This document shows, piece after piece, positions 32,484 through 43,772 of a stretch of 51,392 nucleotides of DNA. The stretch spans positions 8,835 through 60,226 of the forward strand of contig NZ_ASXG01000106.1 of the NCBI RefSeq assembly GCF_000411975.1. The letters run 5' to 3'. The notes below the pieces were generated by a model. It saw only the letters and a program-made list of their open reading frames with translations. It made no database searches and was not told the origin of the DNA. Position 1 is the stretch's first letter, and each line of letters opens with the position of its first letter. Source of the stretch: Amycolatopsis orientalis DSM 43388 (GTDB taxonomy: Bacteria > Actinomycetota > Actinomycetes > Mycobacteriales > Pseudonocardiaceae). Made by a program: the position numbers and the translations under genes.

Positions 32484-33766
32484 GCATCGTGATCAAGGGT
32501 GCCCGCCCGTACGGCGAGGGCGAGCCGGTGGACGTCCTGGTCGAAGACGGCGTGATCGCCGCGATCGGCGAGGTGGACGTTCCCGAGGGCGCCGAGGTGC
32601 TCGACGCCAAGGGCCAGGTCCTGCTGCCCGGGTTCGTCGACCTGCACACGCACCTGCGCGAACCGGGCCGCGAAGACACCGAGACCATCGACTCCGGTTC
32701 CGCCGCGGCCGCGCTGGGCGGCTACACCGCGGTGTTCGCCATGGCCAACACCGATCCGGTCGCGGACAACGCGCTCGTCACCGACCACGTGTGGCGGCGC
32801 GGGCAGGAAGTCGGCCTGGTCGACGTCCACCCGGTCGGCGCGGTCACCGTCGGGCTCAAGGGCGAGAAACTCGCCGAACTGGGCACGATGGCCAAGGGCG
32901 CCGCGGCGGTGCGGGTCTTCTCCGACGACGGCGTGTGCGTCGCGGACCCGCTGCTGATGCGCCGCGCGCTGGAGTACTCGACCGCGCTCGACGCGGTGAT
33001 CGCCCAGCACGCCGAGGAACCGCGGCTCACCGTCGGCGCGCAGGCGCACGAGGGCGAGCAGGCCTCGCGGCTGGGTTACGCGGGCTGGCCGGCGTCGGCG
33101 GAGGAGTCGATCGTCGCGCGCGACTGCCTGCTGGCGCTGCACGCGAACGCGCGGCTGCACGTCTGCCACGTCTCCACCGCGGGCACGGTCGACGTTCTGC
33201 GCTGGGCGAAGGAACGCGGCACGAAGGTGTCGGCCGAGGTCACGCCGCACCACCTGCTGCTGACCGACGACCGGCTGGAGACCTACGACCCGGTCAACAA
33301 GGTCAACCCGCCGCTGCGCACCGGCGGCGACGCGGAGAAGCTGCGCGCCGCGCTGGCCGAGGGTGTCGTGGACTGCGTCGCGACCGACCACGCGCCGCAC
33401 GCCCCGCAGGACAAGGACACCGAATGGGCCGCGGCCCGGCCCGGCATGCTCGGCCTGCAGACCGCGCTGTCGGTGGTCGTGGAGACGATGGTCAAGACCG
33501 GCCTGCTCGACTGGCGCGGCGTCGCCCGCGTGATGAGCGAACGGCCCGCGGAGGTCGGAAACCTGGCCGGGCACGGCCGTCCGATCGAGGCGGGCGAACC
33601 GGCGAACCTGACGCTGGTCGACCCGGACGCCGAATGGACCGTGCACGGCGCCGACCTGGCCAGCATCGCGGCCAACACCCCGTACGAGGGAATGCGGTTG
33701 CCCGGCGTGGTGACGGCGACCCTGCTGCGCGGGCGGATCACCGCGCGCGAGGGGAAGATCTGCTGA
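32480..33766 (+). CDS. pyrC: dihydroorotase
   Basis: Zinc amidohydrolase that cyclises carbamoyl aspartate, third step of UMP synthesis. The 428 residues fit the long class I type. Metal ligands are His56 and His58 in DLHTHLREPG, the later histidines in VCHVST and EVTPHH, and the catalytic Asp in ATDHAPH. The GTG overlaps the pyrB stop; the TGA shares its last base with the next gene's ATG. Confidence 0.96.
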   Translation: MSIVIKGARPYGEGEPVDVLVEDGVIAAIGEVDVPEGAEVLDAKGQVLLPGFVDLHTHLREPGREDTETIDSGSAAAALGGYTAVFAMANTDPVADNALVTDHVWRRGQEVGLVDVHPVGAVTVGLKGEKLAELGTMAKGAAAVRVFSDDGVCVADPLLMRRALEYSTALDAVIAQHAEEPRLTVGAQAHEGEQASRLGYAGWPASAEESIVARDCLLALHANARLHVCHVSTAGTVDVLRWAKERGTKVSAEVTPHHLLLTDDRLETYDPVNKVNPPLRTGGDAEKLRAALAEGVVDCVATDHAPHAPQDKDTEWAAARPGMLGLQTALSVVVETMVKTGLLDWRGVARVMSERPAEVGNLAGHGRPIEAGEPANLTLVDPDAEWTVHGADLASIAANTPYEGMRLPGVVTATLLRGRITAREGKIC

Positions 33767-34269
33767 TGGAGCGGTTGCTGCTGACGCTGGGGATCGTCGC
33801 GTTCTTCCTGCTGTGCCTGTGGGGCATGTGGGTCGGCTGGCGGCGCAAGGCGCGTTCGCAGAGCGCCCGGATCGCGCCCTTCCCGGAGATCCCGGCCGAC
33901 CCCGGCGAGGTCCAGCTCGAATCGACCGGCGTGTACGTGGGCACGACGACCGCGGGCAACTGGCAGGACCGCGTCGTCACGCGGGGCGCGGGCCCGCGCT
34001 CGGGAGCGGTCTGGCGGCTGCACCCGGACGGGGTGGCGGTGGAACGCGGCGGGCTCCCGGACTTCTGGATCCCGCGCGGCGCGATCACCGGGATCCGCCG
34101 CGACTCCCGGCTCGCCGGGAAGGTCACCGGCACCGACGTGCTGCTGGTGCTCACCTGGCGGCTCGGCGACGTCGAGCTGGACACCGGGTTCCGCGGCGAC
34201 GACCTCGACGACTATCCACAGTGGATCGAAGAGCTTTCCGATCACGACATCAAGGGAGGTGCCCAGTGA
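33766..34269 (+). CDS. membrane-anchored PH-like protein of the pyr operon
   Basis: A 167-residue protein with one N-terminal membrane helix (LLLTLGIVAFFLLCLWGMWVG split about residues 4-24), a short basic patch and a cytoplasmic beta-rich domain that looks like a bacterial pleckstrin-homology fold (VWRLHPDGVAVERG, IPRGAITGIRRD, VLLVLTWRLGDVELDTGF). A protein of this kind lies between pyrC and carA in many actinobacteria, including mycobacteria, often called a transporter without evidence. Overlaps both neighbours (TGATG, GTGA), so it is surely co-expressed. Function unknown. Confidence 0.88.
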   Translation: MERLLLTLGIVAFFLLCLWGMWVGWRRKARSQSARIAPFPEIPADPGEVQLESTGVYVGTTTAGNWQDRVVTRGAGPRSGAVWRLHPDGVAVERGGLPDFWIPRGAITGIRRDSRLAGKVTGTDVLLVLTWRLGDVELDTGFRGDDLDDYPQWIEELSDHDIKGGAQ

Positions 34270-35392
34270 GCACCGGCACTCGCGGCCCCGCCGCCCTGGT
34301 TCTCGAAGACGGCCGGGTGTTCCGCGGCGCGGCGTACGGCGCGCGCGGGCGGACCCTCGGCGAGGCGGTGTTCTGCACCGGCATGACGGGGTACCAGGAA
34401 ACGCTGACCGACCCGTCCTACCACCGGCAGATCGTGGTGCAGACCGCGCCGCAGATCGGCAACACCGGCTGGAACGACGAGGACGACGAATCGGCCCGGA
34501 TCTGGGTTTCCGGTTACGTGGTGCGGGATCCCGCGCGCACGCCGTCGAGCTGGCGGGCCAAGCGCACGCTGGACGAGGAACTGGTGCGTCAGGGCGTGGT
34601 CGGGATTTCCGAAGTGGACACCCGGACGCTGACGCGGCATCTGCGCGAGCAGGGCGCGATGCGTGCGGGCGTGTTCTCCGGCGACGCGCTGGGCACCGAC
34701 GAGCAGATGGTCGCCGAGGTGCTGGCGAGCCCGCAGATGAAGGGCGCGGATCTCGCCGGCGAGGTCTCCACGGACAAGCCGTATGTCGTTGCGGCGCAAG
34801 GCGAAAAGCGGTTCCGGGTCGCGGCGCTGGACCTGGGGATCAAGTCGAACACGCCGCGGCTGATGACGCAGCGCGGCATCGAGGTGCATGTGCTGCCCTC
34901 GAGCACGAGCGCGGAGGAGCTGCTGGCGCTGGAGCCGGACGGGGTGTTCCTGTCCAACGGCCCGGGCGACCCGGCGACGACGACGCACGCGACGGCGTTG
35001 ACGAAAACTGTTCTGGAGCAACGGATTCCGCTGTTCGGGATTTGTTTCGGCAACCAGATCCTGGGCCGCGCGCTGGGCCTGGGCACGTACAAGATGCGCT
35101 ACGGGCACCGGGGGATCAACATCCCGGTGATCGACGTGGCGACCGGACGGGTCGCGATCACCGCGCAGAACCACGGTTTCGCTCTCGAGGGCGAGCCGGG
35201 CCAGCGGTTCGATTCCCCTTACGGGGCCGCGCAAATCAGCCACTACTGCCCGAACGACGACACGGTCGAAGGCGTGCGCGCCTTTGATGTCCCGGCGTTT
35301 TCCGTGCAGTACCACCCCGAAGCGGCCGCGGGTCCGCACGACGCCGCGCCGCTGTTCGACGAGTTCGTTGAGTTGATGGAGAAGAAGGCCTG

Positions 35393-35393
<1 letters not shown>
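34266..35393 (+). CDS. carA: carbamoyl-phosphate synthase small chain
   Basis: Glutaminase subunit that feeds ammonia to CarB. The 375 residues consist of the CarA N-terminal domain and a class I glutamine amidotransferase. The nucleophile is Cys260 in LFGICFGNQ, with the His and Glu of SVQYHPEA near the end. FGICFGNQ replaces the common GICLGHQ, as in other actinobacteria. The GTG at 34266 follows AAGGGAGG. Shares one base with carB. Confidence 0.96.
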
Positions 35394-38706
<3,313 letters not shown>

Positions 38707-38710
<4 letters not shown>

Positions 38711-39549
38711 CCGCGCGCTTCGGAGCCCGACTGGCCGAGGCCGTGGCTGCTCGCGGGTCGCTGTGCGCTGGGATCGACCCCCATCCGGGTCTGATCGAGG
38801 CGTGGGGCCTGCCGCTCGACGCGAGCGGGCTCGAACGCTTCGCGCTCAGCGCCGCGGAGGCGCTGGGCGAGGTGGCGGCGATCGTGAAGCCGCAGTCGGC
38901 GTTCTTCGAGGCGTTCGGGCCCGCCGGGGTGGCGGTGCTCGAACGCGTCGTGGACGTCGCTCACGACGCCGGAGCGCTCGTCCTGCTGGACGTGAAGCGG
39001 GGTGACATCGGCTCGACCATGGCGGCCTACACGGCGGCGTACGTGGCCGAGAAGGCGGCTTTCACCGCCGACGCGGCCACGGTGTCGCCGTACCTCGGCT
39101 TCGGCGCTCTCGACGCGGCTGTCACGGCGGCGCGCGAAGCGGGCAACGGGCTCTTCGTGCTCGCGCGCACGTCCAACCCGGAGGCGGACGCGTTGCAGCG
39201 CGCGCGGCTCGAAGACGGCCGTACGGTCGCTCAGAGCGTCGTAGACGCAGCTGCGGACCACAACGCAGGTGCTGAGCCGTACGGCGACGTCGGCGTGGTC
39301 GTAGGGGCCACTGTGGCTCCTGGGGAAGTCGATCTGAGCCGCCTCAACGGACCGGTGCTCGCGCCCGGTTTCGGCGCTCAGGGGGCGACTGAGGCGGATT
39401 TGCGGGCAGTTTTCGGGGACGGCCTCCCCGGGCTGCTCCCGGCGTCCTCGCGCGACCTGCTGCGCCACGGCCCGGACGCAGGCGCGTTACGCCGTGCGGC
39501 CCAAGAGGTGAACGGCCGGTTGGCCCGGCTCCGCGGAAAAGGCCAATAG
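38707..39549 (+). CDS. pyrF: orotidine 5'-phosphate decarboxylase (type 2)
   Basis: Final step of UMP synthesis. The 280 residues match the longer mycobacterial-type enzyme. The catalytic Asp-Lys pair is in LLDVKRGDIGSTM (Asp95, Lys97, Asp100), with CAGIDPHP near the start and a late PVLAPGFGAQG phosphate-binding loop. GTG overlaps the carB stop. It ends the visible pyr operon; pyrD and pyrE are absent here, as in other actinobacteria. Confidence 0.95.
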
Positions 39550-39656
39550 CAGGCCCCGGAATCGCGCTCCACCAGCCACCCCCGCATTGTGGCCCCTGCT
39601 CAGGGGTGGGTACCGTCGCGTCACCCACCCAGATGTGAGAACTACCGGAGGAAAAC

Positions 39657-39974
39657 GTGGCACTTCCCCAGCTGACAGAGGAACAGCGTGCTGCGGCGCT
39701 GGAGAAGGCCGCCGCCGCCCGCCGCATCCGTGCTGAGCTGAAGGAGCGGCTGAAGCGGGGCGGTACCACTCTGGTCGACGTGCTGAAGCAGGCCGAGGAG
39801 AACGAAGTTCTCGGCAAGATGAAGGTTTCGGCCTTGCTCGAGGCGCTCCCCGGCGTCGGCAAGGTCCGGGCCCAGCAGACGATGGAACGACTGGAGATCG
39901 CCCCCAGCCGCAGGCTCCGCGGGCTCGGCGACCGGCAGCGCAAGGCGCTGCTGGCCGAGTTCAGCGGCGAGTGA
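39657..39974 (+). CDS. mihF: actinobacterial integration host factor MihF
   Basis: A 105-residue nucleoid-associated DNA-binding protein, essential in mycobacteria. It has the helical N-terminus and the helix-two-turn-helix segment VSALLEALPGVGKVRAQQTM, ending in RLRGLGDRQRKALL. It starts with GTG at 39657, preceded by CCGGAGG, and has its own 107-base leader after pyrF, so probably its own promoter. Overlaps gmk by four bases. Confidence 0.95.
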   Translation: MALPQLTEEQRAAALEKAAAARRIRAELKERLKRGGTTLVDVLKQAEENEVLGKMKVSALLEALPGVGKVRAQQTMERLEIAPSRRLRGLGDRQRKALLAEFSGE

Positions 39975-40642
39975 GCGGCGTCGGTCAGGACTACCCGGTG
40001 ACCCGGGGCGCCGACCGCGGCAGTGAGCCGGTGGCGGGGGAGATCTCCCGCCCCCGGCTCACCGTCGTCTCGGGCCCGTCCGGCGTCGGGAAGTCGAGTG
40101 TGGTGGGACAGCTGCGCCGGCTCGAGCCGAACCTGTACTTCAGCGTTTCGGTGACGACCCGGGCGCCGCGGCCGGGCGAGGTCGACGGAAACCATTACCA
40201 CTTCGTGGATTCCGCCGAATTCGACCGGATGGTGGCCGAGAACCGGCTGCTGGAGTGGGCCGAGTTCGCGGGCAACCGGTACGGGACGCCGCGCGAGCCG
40301 GTGGAGAAGGCGCTGGCGGAAGGCCGTCCGGCGGTGCTGGAGATCGAACTGCAGGGCGCCCGCCAGGTCCGGGCCGCGATGCCCGAGGCGCGGCTGGTCA
40401 TGCTGATGCCGCCGTCCTGGGACGAGCTGGTCGGCAGGCTCACCGGCCGGGGCACCGAGACCGAGGCCGCGGTGGCCGCCCGGCTGGCCGAGGCGGAACG
40501 CGAACTGGCCGCGGCCGGGGAGTTCGACGAACGGGTCGTGAACGCCGACGTCGAGGTCGCCGCGCGGCGGTTGCTAGACTTGATTACCGGCGGTGGCGAT
40601 TCTGCCGCCGATCGATGTGACGATACGGAGCAGCACGAGTGA
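39971..40642 (+). CDS. gmk: guanylate kinase
   Basis: Converts GMP to GDP. The 223 residues include a 28-residue variable N-terminus, the P-loop GPSGVGKS (residues 35-42), the GMP-binding SVSVTTRAPRPGEVDGNHYHF region and WAEFAGNRYGTP. The GTG overlaps the mihF stop, and its end overlaps rpoZ. Gene order mihF-gmk-rpoZ-coaBC-metK-priA is that of mycobacteria. Confidence 0.96.
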   Translation: MSGVGQDYPVTRGADRGSEPVAGEISRPRLTVVSGPSGVGKSSVVGQLRRLEPNLYFSVSVTTRAPRPGEVDGNHYHFVDSAEFDRMVAENRLLEWAEFAGNRYGTPREPVEKALAEGRPAVLEIELQGARQVRAAMPEARLVMLMPPSWDELVGRLTGRGTETEAAVAARLAEAERELAAAGEFDERVVNADVEVAARRLLDLITGGGDSAADRCDDTEQHE

Positions 40643-40908
40643 CTGTGCAACAGGCGACGCTGGAAGAGCTCGAAGGCATCACCAACCCGCCGATCGACGA
40701 CCTGCTCGAAAAGGTCTCCTCGAAGTACGCGCTGGTGATCTACTCGGCCAAGCGGGCCCGGCAGATCAACGACTACTACGCGCAGCTGGGCGAGGGCCTG
40801 CTGGAGTACGTGGGCCCGCTGGTCGAGCCCGGCCCCCGCGAGAAGCCGCTGTCGATCGCGCTGCGCGAGATCCACGGCGGGCTGCTCGAGCACACCGAGG
40901 GTGAATGA
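40639..40908 (+). CDS. rpoZ: RNA polymerase omega subunit
   Basis: An 89-residue omega chain that aids assembly of the beta' subunit. The conserved core is NPPIDDLLEKVSSKYALVIYSAKRARQIN with its YALV and AKRARQIN parts (residues about 15-45), followed by KPLSIALREI near the end. GTG overlaps the gmk stop; it overlaps coaBC by eight bases. Confidence 0.96.
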   Translation: MTVQQATLEELEGITNPPIDDLLEKVSSKYALVIYSAKRARQINDYYAQLGEGLLEYVGPLVEPGPREKPLSIALREIHGGLLEHTEGE

Positions 40909-42133
40909 CGCCAGGCCCAGGGTCGTCCTGGGCGTGGGCGGCGGCATCGCCGCCTACAAGGCGTGCGAGGTCCTGCGGGGCCTCACCGAATCCGGGCACG
41001 ACGTCCGCGTCGTGCCCACCGAGGCCGCGCTGAACTTCGTCGGCGCGGCGACCTTCGAGGCGCTGTCCGGGAACCCGGTGCACACCGGGGTCTTCACCGA
41101 GGTGCCCGAGGTGCAGCACGTGCGGGTCGGCAAAGAGGCCGATCTCGTGCTGGTCGTCCCGGCGACCGCGAACCTGCTGGCCAAGGCCGCGCACGGGCTC
41201 GCCGACGACCTCCTGACGAACACCCTGCTCACCGCCCGGTGCCCGGTCGCCTTCTTCCCGGCGATGCACACGGAGATGTGGGAGCACCCGGCCACCCGCG
41301 ACAACGTCGCGCTGCTGCGTTCGCGCGGCATGGTCGTCACCGAACCCGCCGCCGGGCGGCTGACCGGCGTCGACACCGGCAAGGGACGGCTCGCCGACCC
41401 GGCCGAGATCGTCGACCTGGCCCGGCTGCTGCTCGCCGAGCCGAAGGCGCTGCCGCGCGATCTCGAAGGCCTGCGCGTGGTGATCTCCGCGGGCGGCACC
41501 CGCGAACCGCTCGACCCGGTCCGCTACCTGGGCAACTGCTCGTCCGGCAAACAGGGCTTCGCGCTCGCCCGGGTCGCCGCGCAGCGCGGGGCCGAAGTGA
41601 CGCTGGTCGCCGGGCACACCGACGAACTGCCGTCGCCGGCGGGCGCGACGCTGCGGCGCGTGTCCACGGCGGAGGAAATGCGCAAGGCGGTGCACGCCGC
41701 CGCGGCGGACGCGGACGTCGTCGTGATGGCCGCCGCGGTCGCGGATTTCCGGCCCGCCACGCTGGCCGACCACAAGATCAAGAAGTCCGACGACAGCCCG
41801 GACCCGGTCATCACGCTCGACCGCAATGCCGACATCCTCGCCGAACTGGTGCGGGCGCGGCGTTCCGGGCAGATCGTCGTGGGATTCGCCGCGGAAACCG
41901 GCGACGAGAACGGCAGTGTGCTCGACCACGCCCGGGTCAAGCTCCGGCGCAAGGGCGCGGACCTGCTCGTGGTGAACGCGGTCGGCAACGGGAAGGCGTT
42001 CGGCACCGAGGACAACGCGGGCTGGCTGCTGGCCGCGGACGGCACCGAGCAGGTCATCCCGCAGGGAGCCAAGGCCCGGCTGGCGGCCACATTGTGGGAT
42101 GCCGTAACAGCGTTGATCGAGCGTCGACTCTAG
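40901..42133 (+). CDS. coaBC: bifunctional phosphopantothenoylcysteine decarboxylase / synthetase
   Basis: Two consecutive steps of coenzyme A synthesis. The 410 residues comprise CoaC (about 1-185), with GVGGGIAAYKACEVLRGL, the active-site His73 in VQHVRV and a PAMHTEMW loop where PAMN is usual, and CoaB (about 190-410), with VISAGGTREPLDPVR, NCSSGKQG and the catalytic-lysine segment ADHKIKK. The GTG at 40901 lies inside the rpoZ end. Also called dfp. Confidence 0.95.
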   Translation: MNDARPRVVLGVGGGIAAYKACEVLRGLTESGHDVRVVPTEAALNFVGAATFEALSGNPVHTGVFTEVPEVQHVRVGKEADLVLVVPATANLLAKAAHGLADDLLTNTLLTARCPVAFFPAMHTEMWEHPATRDNVALLRSRGMVVTEPAAGRLTGVDTGKGRLADPAEIVDLARLLLAEPKALPRDLEGLRVVISAGGTREPLDPVRYLGNCSSGKQGFALARVAAQRGAEVTLVAGHTDELPSPAGATLRRVSTAEEMRKAVHAAAADADVVVMAAAVADFRPATLADHKIKKSDDSPDPVITLDRNADILAELVRARRSGQIVVGFAAETGDENGSVLDHARVKLRRKGADLLVVNAVGNGKAFGTEDNAGWLLAADGTEQVIPQGAKARLAATLWDAVTALIERRL

Positions 42134-42222
42134 CTACAGGTCCGCTGGGTAGGGTGGGCTGTGCCAGGAGCGCCTGAAATCCGGTGGGGCGCCATCGCTT
42201 GACCGAGGGAAGTGACGAGGTC

Positions 42223-43425
42223 GTGTCTGCGTCCACGAAGAGGCTGTTCACGTCGGAATCCGTGACGGAGGGCCACCCCGACAAGATCTGTGACGCCATC
42301 AGCGACTCGATCCTCGACGGCCTGCTGACCAAGGACCCGCGCAGCCGGGTCGCCGTCGAGACCCTGATCACGACGGGCCAGGTGCACGTCGCGGGCGAGG
42401 TGACGACCGAGGCGTACGCGGACATCCCCACCATCGTGCGGGACGTCATCCTGCGCATCGGGTACGACTCGTCGGCCAAGGGCTTCGACGGCAACTCCTG
42501 CGGCGTGAACGTGGCGATCGGGTCGCAGTCCCCGGACATCGCCCAGGGCGTCGACACCGCGTACGAATCGCGGGTCGAATCGGACGAGGACGAGATCAAC
42601 CGCCAGGGCGCCGGCGACCAGGGCCTGATGTTCGGCTACGCCTGCTCGGACACGCCCGAGCTGATGCCGCTGCCGATCGCGCTCGCGCACCGGCTGTCGC
42701 GCCGGCTGACCGCGGTCCGCAAGGACGGCGTGCTGCCGTACCTGCGCCCGGACGGCAAGACCCAGGTCACCATCGAGTACGCGGGCGAGCAGCCGGTGCG
42801 GCTCGACACCGTCGTGGTCTCCACCCAGCACGCGGACGGGATCGACCTCGAGCAGATGCTCGGCGTCGACGTGAAAAAGCACGTCGTGGAGCCGGAGCTG
42901 GCCGACCTTGGCCTCGACACGGACAGCACCCGCCTGCTGGTGAACCCCACCGGCCGCTTCGTGATCGGCGGCCCGATGGGCGACGCGGGGCTCACCGGCC
43001 GCAAGATCATCGTCGACACCTACGGCGGCATGGCCCGCCACGGCGGCGGCGCGTTCTCCGGCAAGGACCCGTCCAAGGTGGACCGGTCGGCCGCGTACGC
43101 GATGCGCTGGGTGGCCAAGAACGTGGTCGCCGCGGGCCTGGCCGGACGGGTCGAGGTGCAGGTGGCGTACGCGATCGGCAAAGCCGCCCCGGTGGGCCTG
43201 TTCGTCGAGACGTTCGGCACCGAAACGGTCGACCCGACCAAGATCCAGTCGGCCATCAGCGAGGTCTTCGACCTGCGCCCGGCCGCGATCATCCGCGACC
43301 TGGACCTGCTGCGCCCGATCTACGCCCCCACCGCGGCGTACGGCCACTTCGGCCGCCCCGACCTGGACCTCCCCTGGGAAAGCACCGCCCGCGCCGACGC
43401 ACTGCGCTCCCTGGCCGGCGCCTGA
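42223..43425 (+). CDS. metK: S-adenosylmethionine synthetase
   Basis: Makes S-adenosylmethionine from methionine and ATP. The 400 residues carry FTSESVTEGHPDKICD near the start (His18), GAGDQGLMFGYA, and GGGAFSGKDPSKVDRSAAY with the ATP-binding P-loop. The GTG at 42223 was preferred to an in-frame GTG at 42184 because it gives the conserved short N-terminus (SASTKRLFTSE). The 89-base leader shows no SAM-riboswitch pattern I can recognise. Strong hairpins follow its stop. Confidence 0.96.
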   Translation: MSASTKRLFTSESVTEGHPDKICDAISDSILDGLLTKDPRSRVAVETLITTGQVHVAGEVTTEAYADIPTIVRDVILRIGYDSSAKGFDGNSCGVNVAIGSQSPDIAQGVDTAYESRVESDEDEINRQGAGDQGLMFGYACSDTPELMPLPIALAHRLSRRLTAVRKDGVLPYLRPDGKTQVTIEYAGEQPVRLDTVVVSTQHADGIDLEQMLGVDVKKHVVEPELADLGLDTDSTRLLVNPTGRFVIGGPMGDAGLTGRKIIVDTYGGMARHGGGAFSGKDPSKVDRSAAYAMRWVAKNVVAAGLAGRVEVQVAYAIGKAAPVGLFVETFGTETVDPTKIQSAISEVFDLRPAAIIRDLDLLRPIYAPTAAYGHFGRPDLDLPWESTARADALRSLAGA

Positions 43426-43437
43426 CCTTCGTTTGGT

Positions 43438-43488
43438 CCGTGAAGGGCTCCTTGAGGGAATGAGATTCCCTCAAGGAGCCCTTCACGG
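43438..43488. terminator. 24-bp perfect hairpin downstream of metK
   Basis: Arms 43438-43461 and 43465-43488 are perfect complements around a three-base loop. It starts 13 bases after the metK stop and is followed by ctttcc, so it probably ends metK transcription. The left arm recurs exactly at 267-290. The length and perfection exceed a normal terminator, and the sequence is shared with other spacers, so it is also a dispersed repeat. Confidence 0.85.
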
Positions 43489-43510
43489 CTTTCCGGAACA
43501 CGGTGATATC

Positions 43511-43529
43511 CGTGAGGGCCACCCTCACG
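43511..43529. other. small CGTGAGGG hairpin
   Basis: An 8-bp perfect stem, cgtgaggg and ccctcacg, with loop cca. It shares the ccgtgaggg word with the palindrome at 295-319, so it is probably a diverged member of the same repeat family. Confidence 0.55.
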
Positions 43530-43543
43530 ACCAGCCCAACGCC

Positions 43544-43629
43544 AGCCGCAACCGCCGCACCCGACAATCGAGGCACCCAGCCCCCGCCCTGCACCCCGAT
43601 ACGAGGCCTCCCTGCGGTTCGGGGGTGCT
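43544..43629 (-). repeat. long-range inverted repeat, right copy
   Basis: Reverse complement of window positions 1-86 with few mismatches. It contains the first half of the large hairpin at 43615-43671. Together with the 24-base repeat at 43438-43461, it shows that this spacer and the one at the left edge share two element families in related order but opposite orientation of this one. Confidence 0.85.
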
Positions 43630-43671
43630 TGTCAAGGCATCTTTCCCGCCTTGACAAGCACCCCCGAACCG
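43615..43671. terminator. second 24-bp perfect hairpin before priA
   Basis: Arms 43615-43638 and 43648-43671 are perfect complements with loop atctttccc. It lies 102 bases upstream of the priA start and 190 after metK. It could isolate priA from metK transcription; being upstream of the gene it might also be a protein-binding palindrome. Half of it overlaps the dispersed repeat 43544-43629. Confidence 0.75.
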
Positions 43672-43772
43672 TCAGCACAATCCGGCTTCGGGGTGCCCGC
43701 CGCACTGTTCCCCAAGTGCACCTGCTGACGCTCACGACAGACCTGTCGCCCCCGTCTGGTAGAGATCTTCTG

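Noticed and set aside
42134..42222. SAM riboswitch in the metK leader
   Set aside because: The 89-base leader lacks a recognisable SAM-I, SAM-II or SAM-IV core by eye; it may only hold a promoter.
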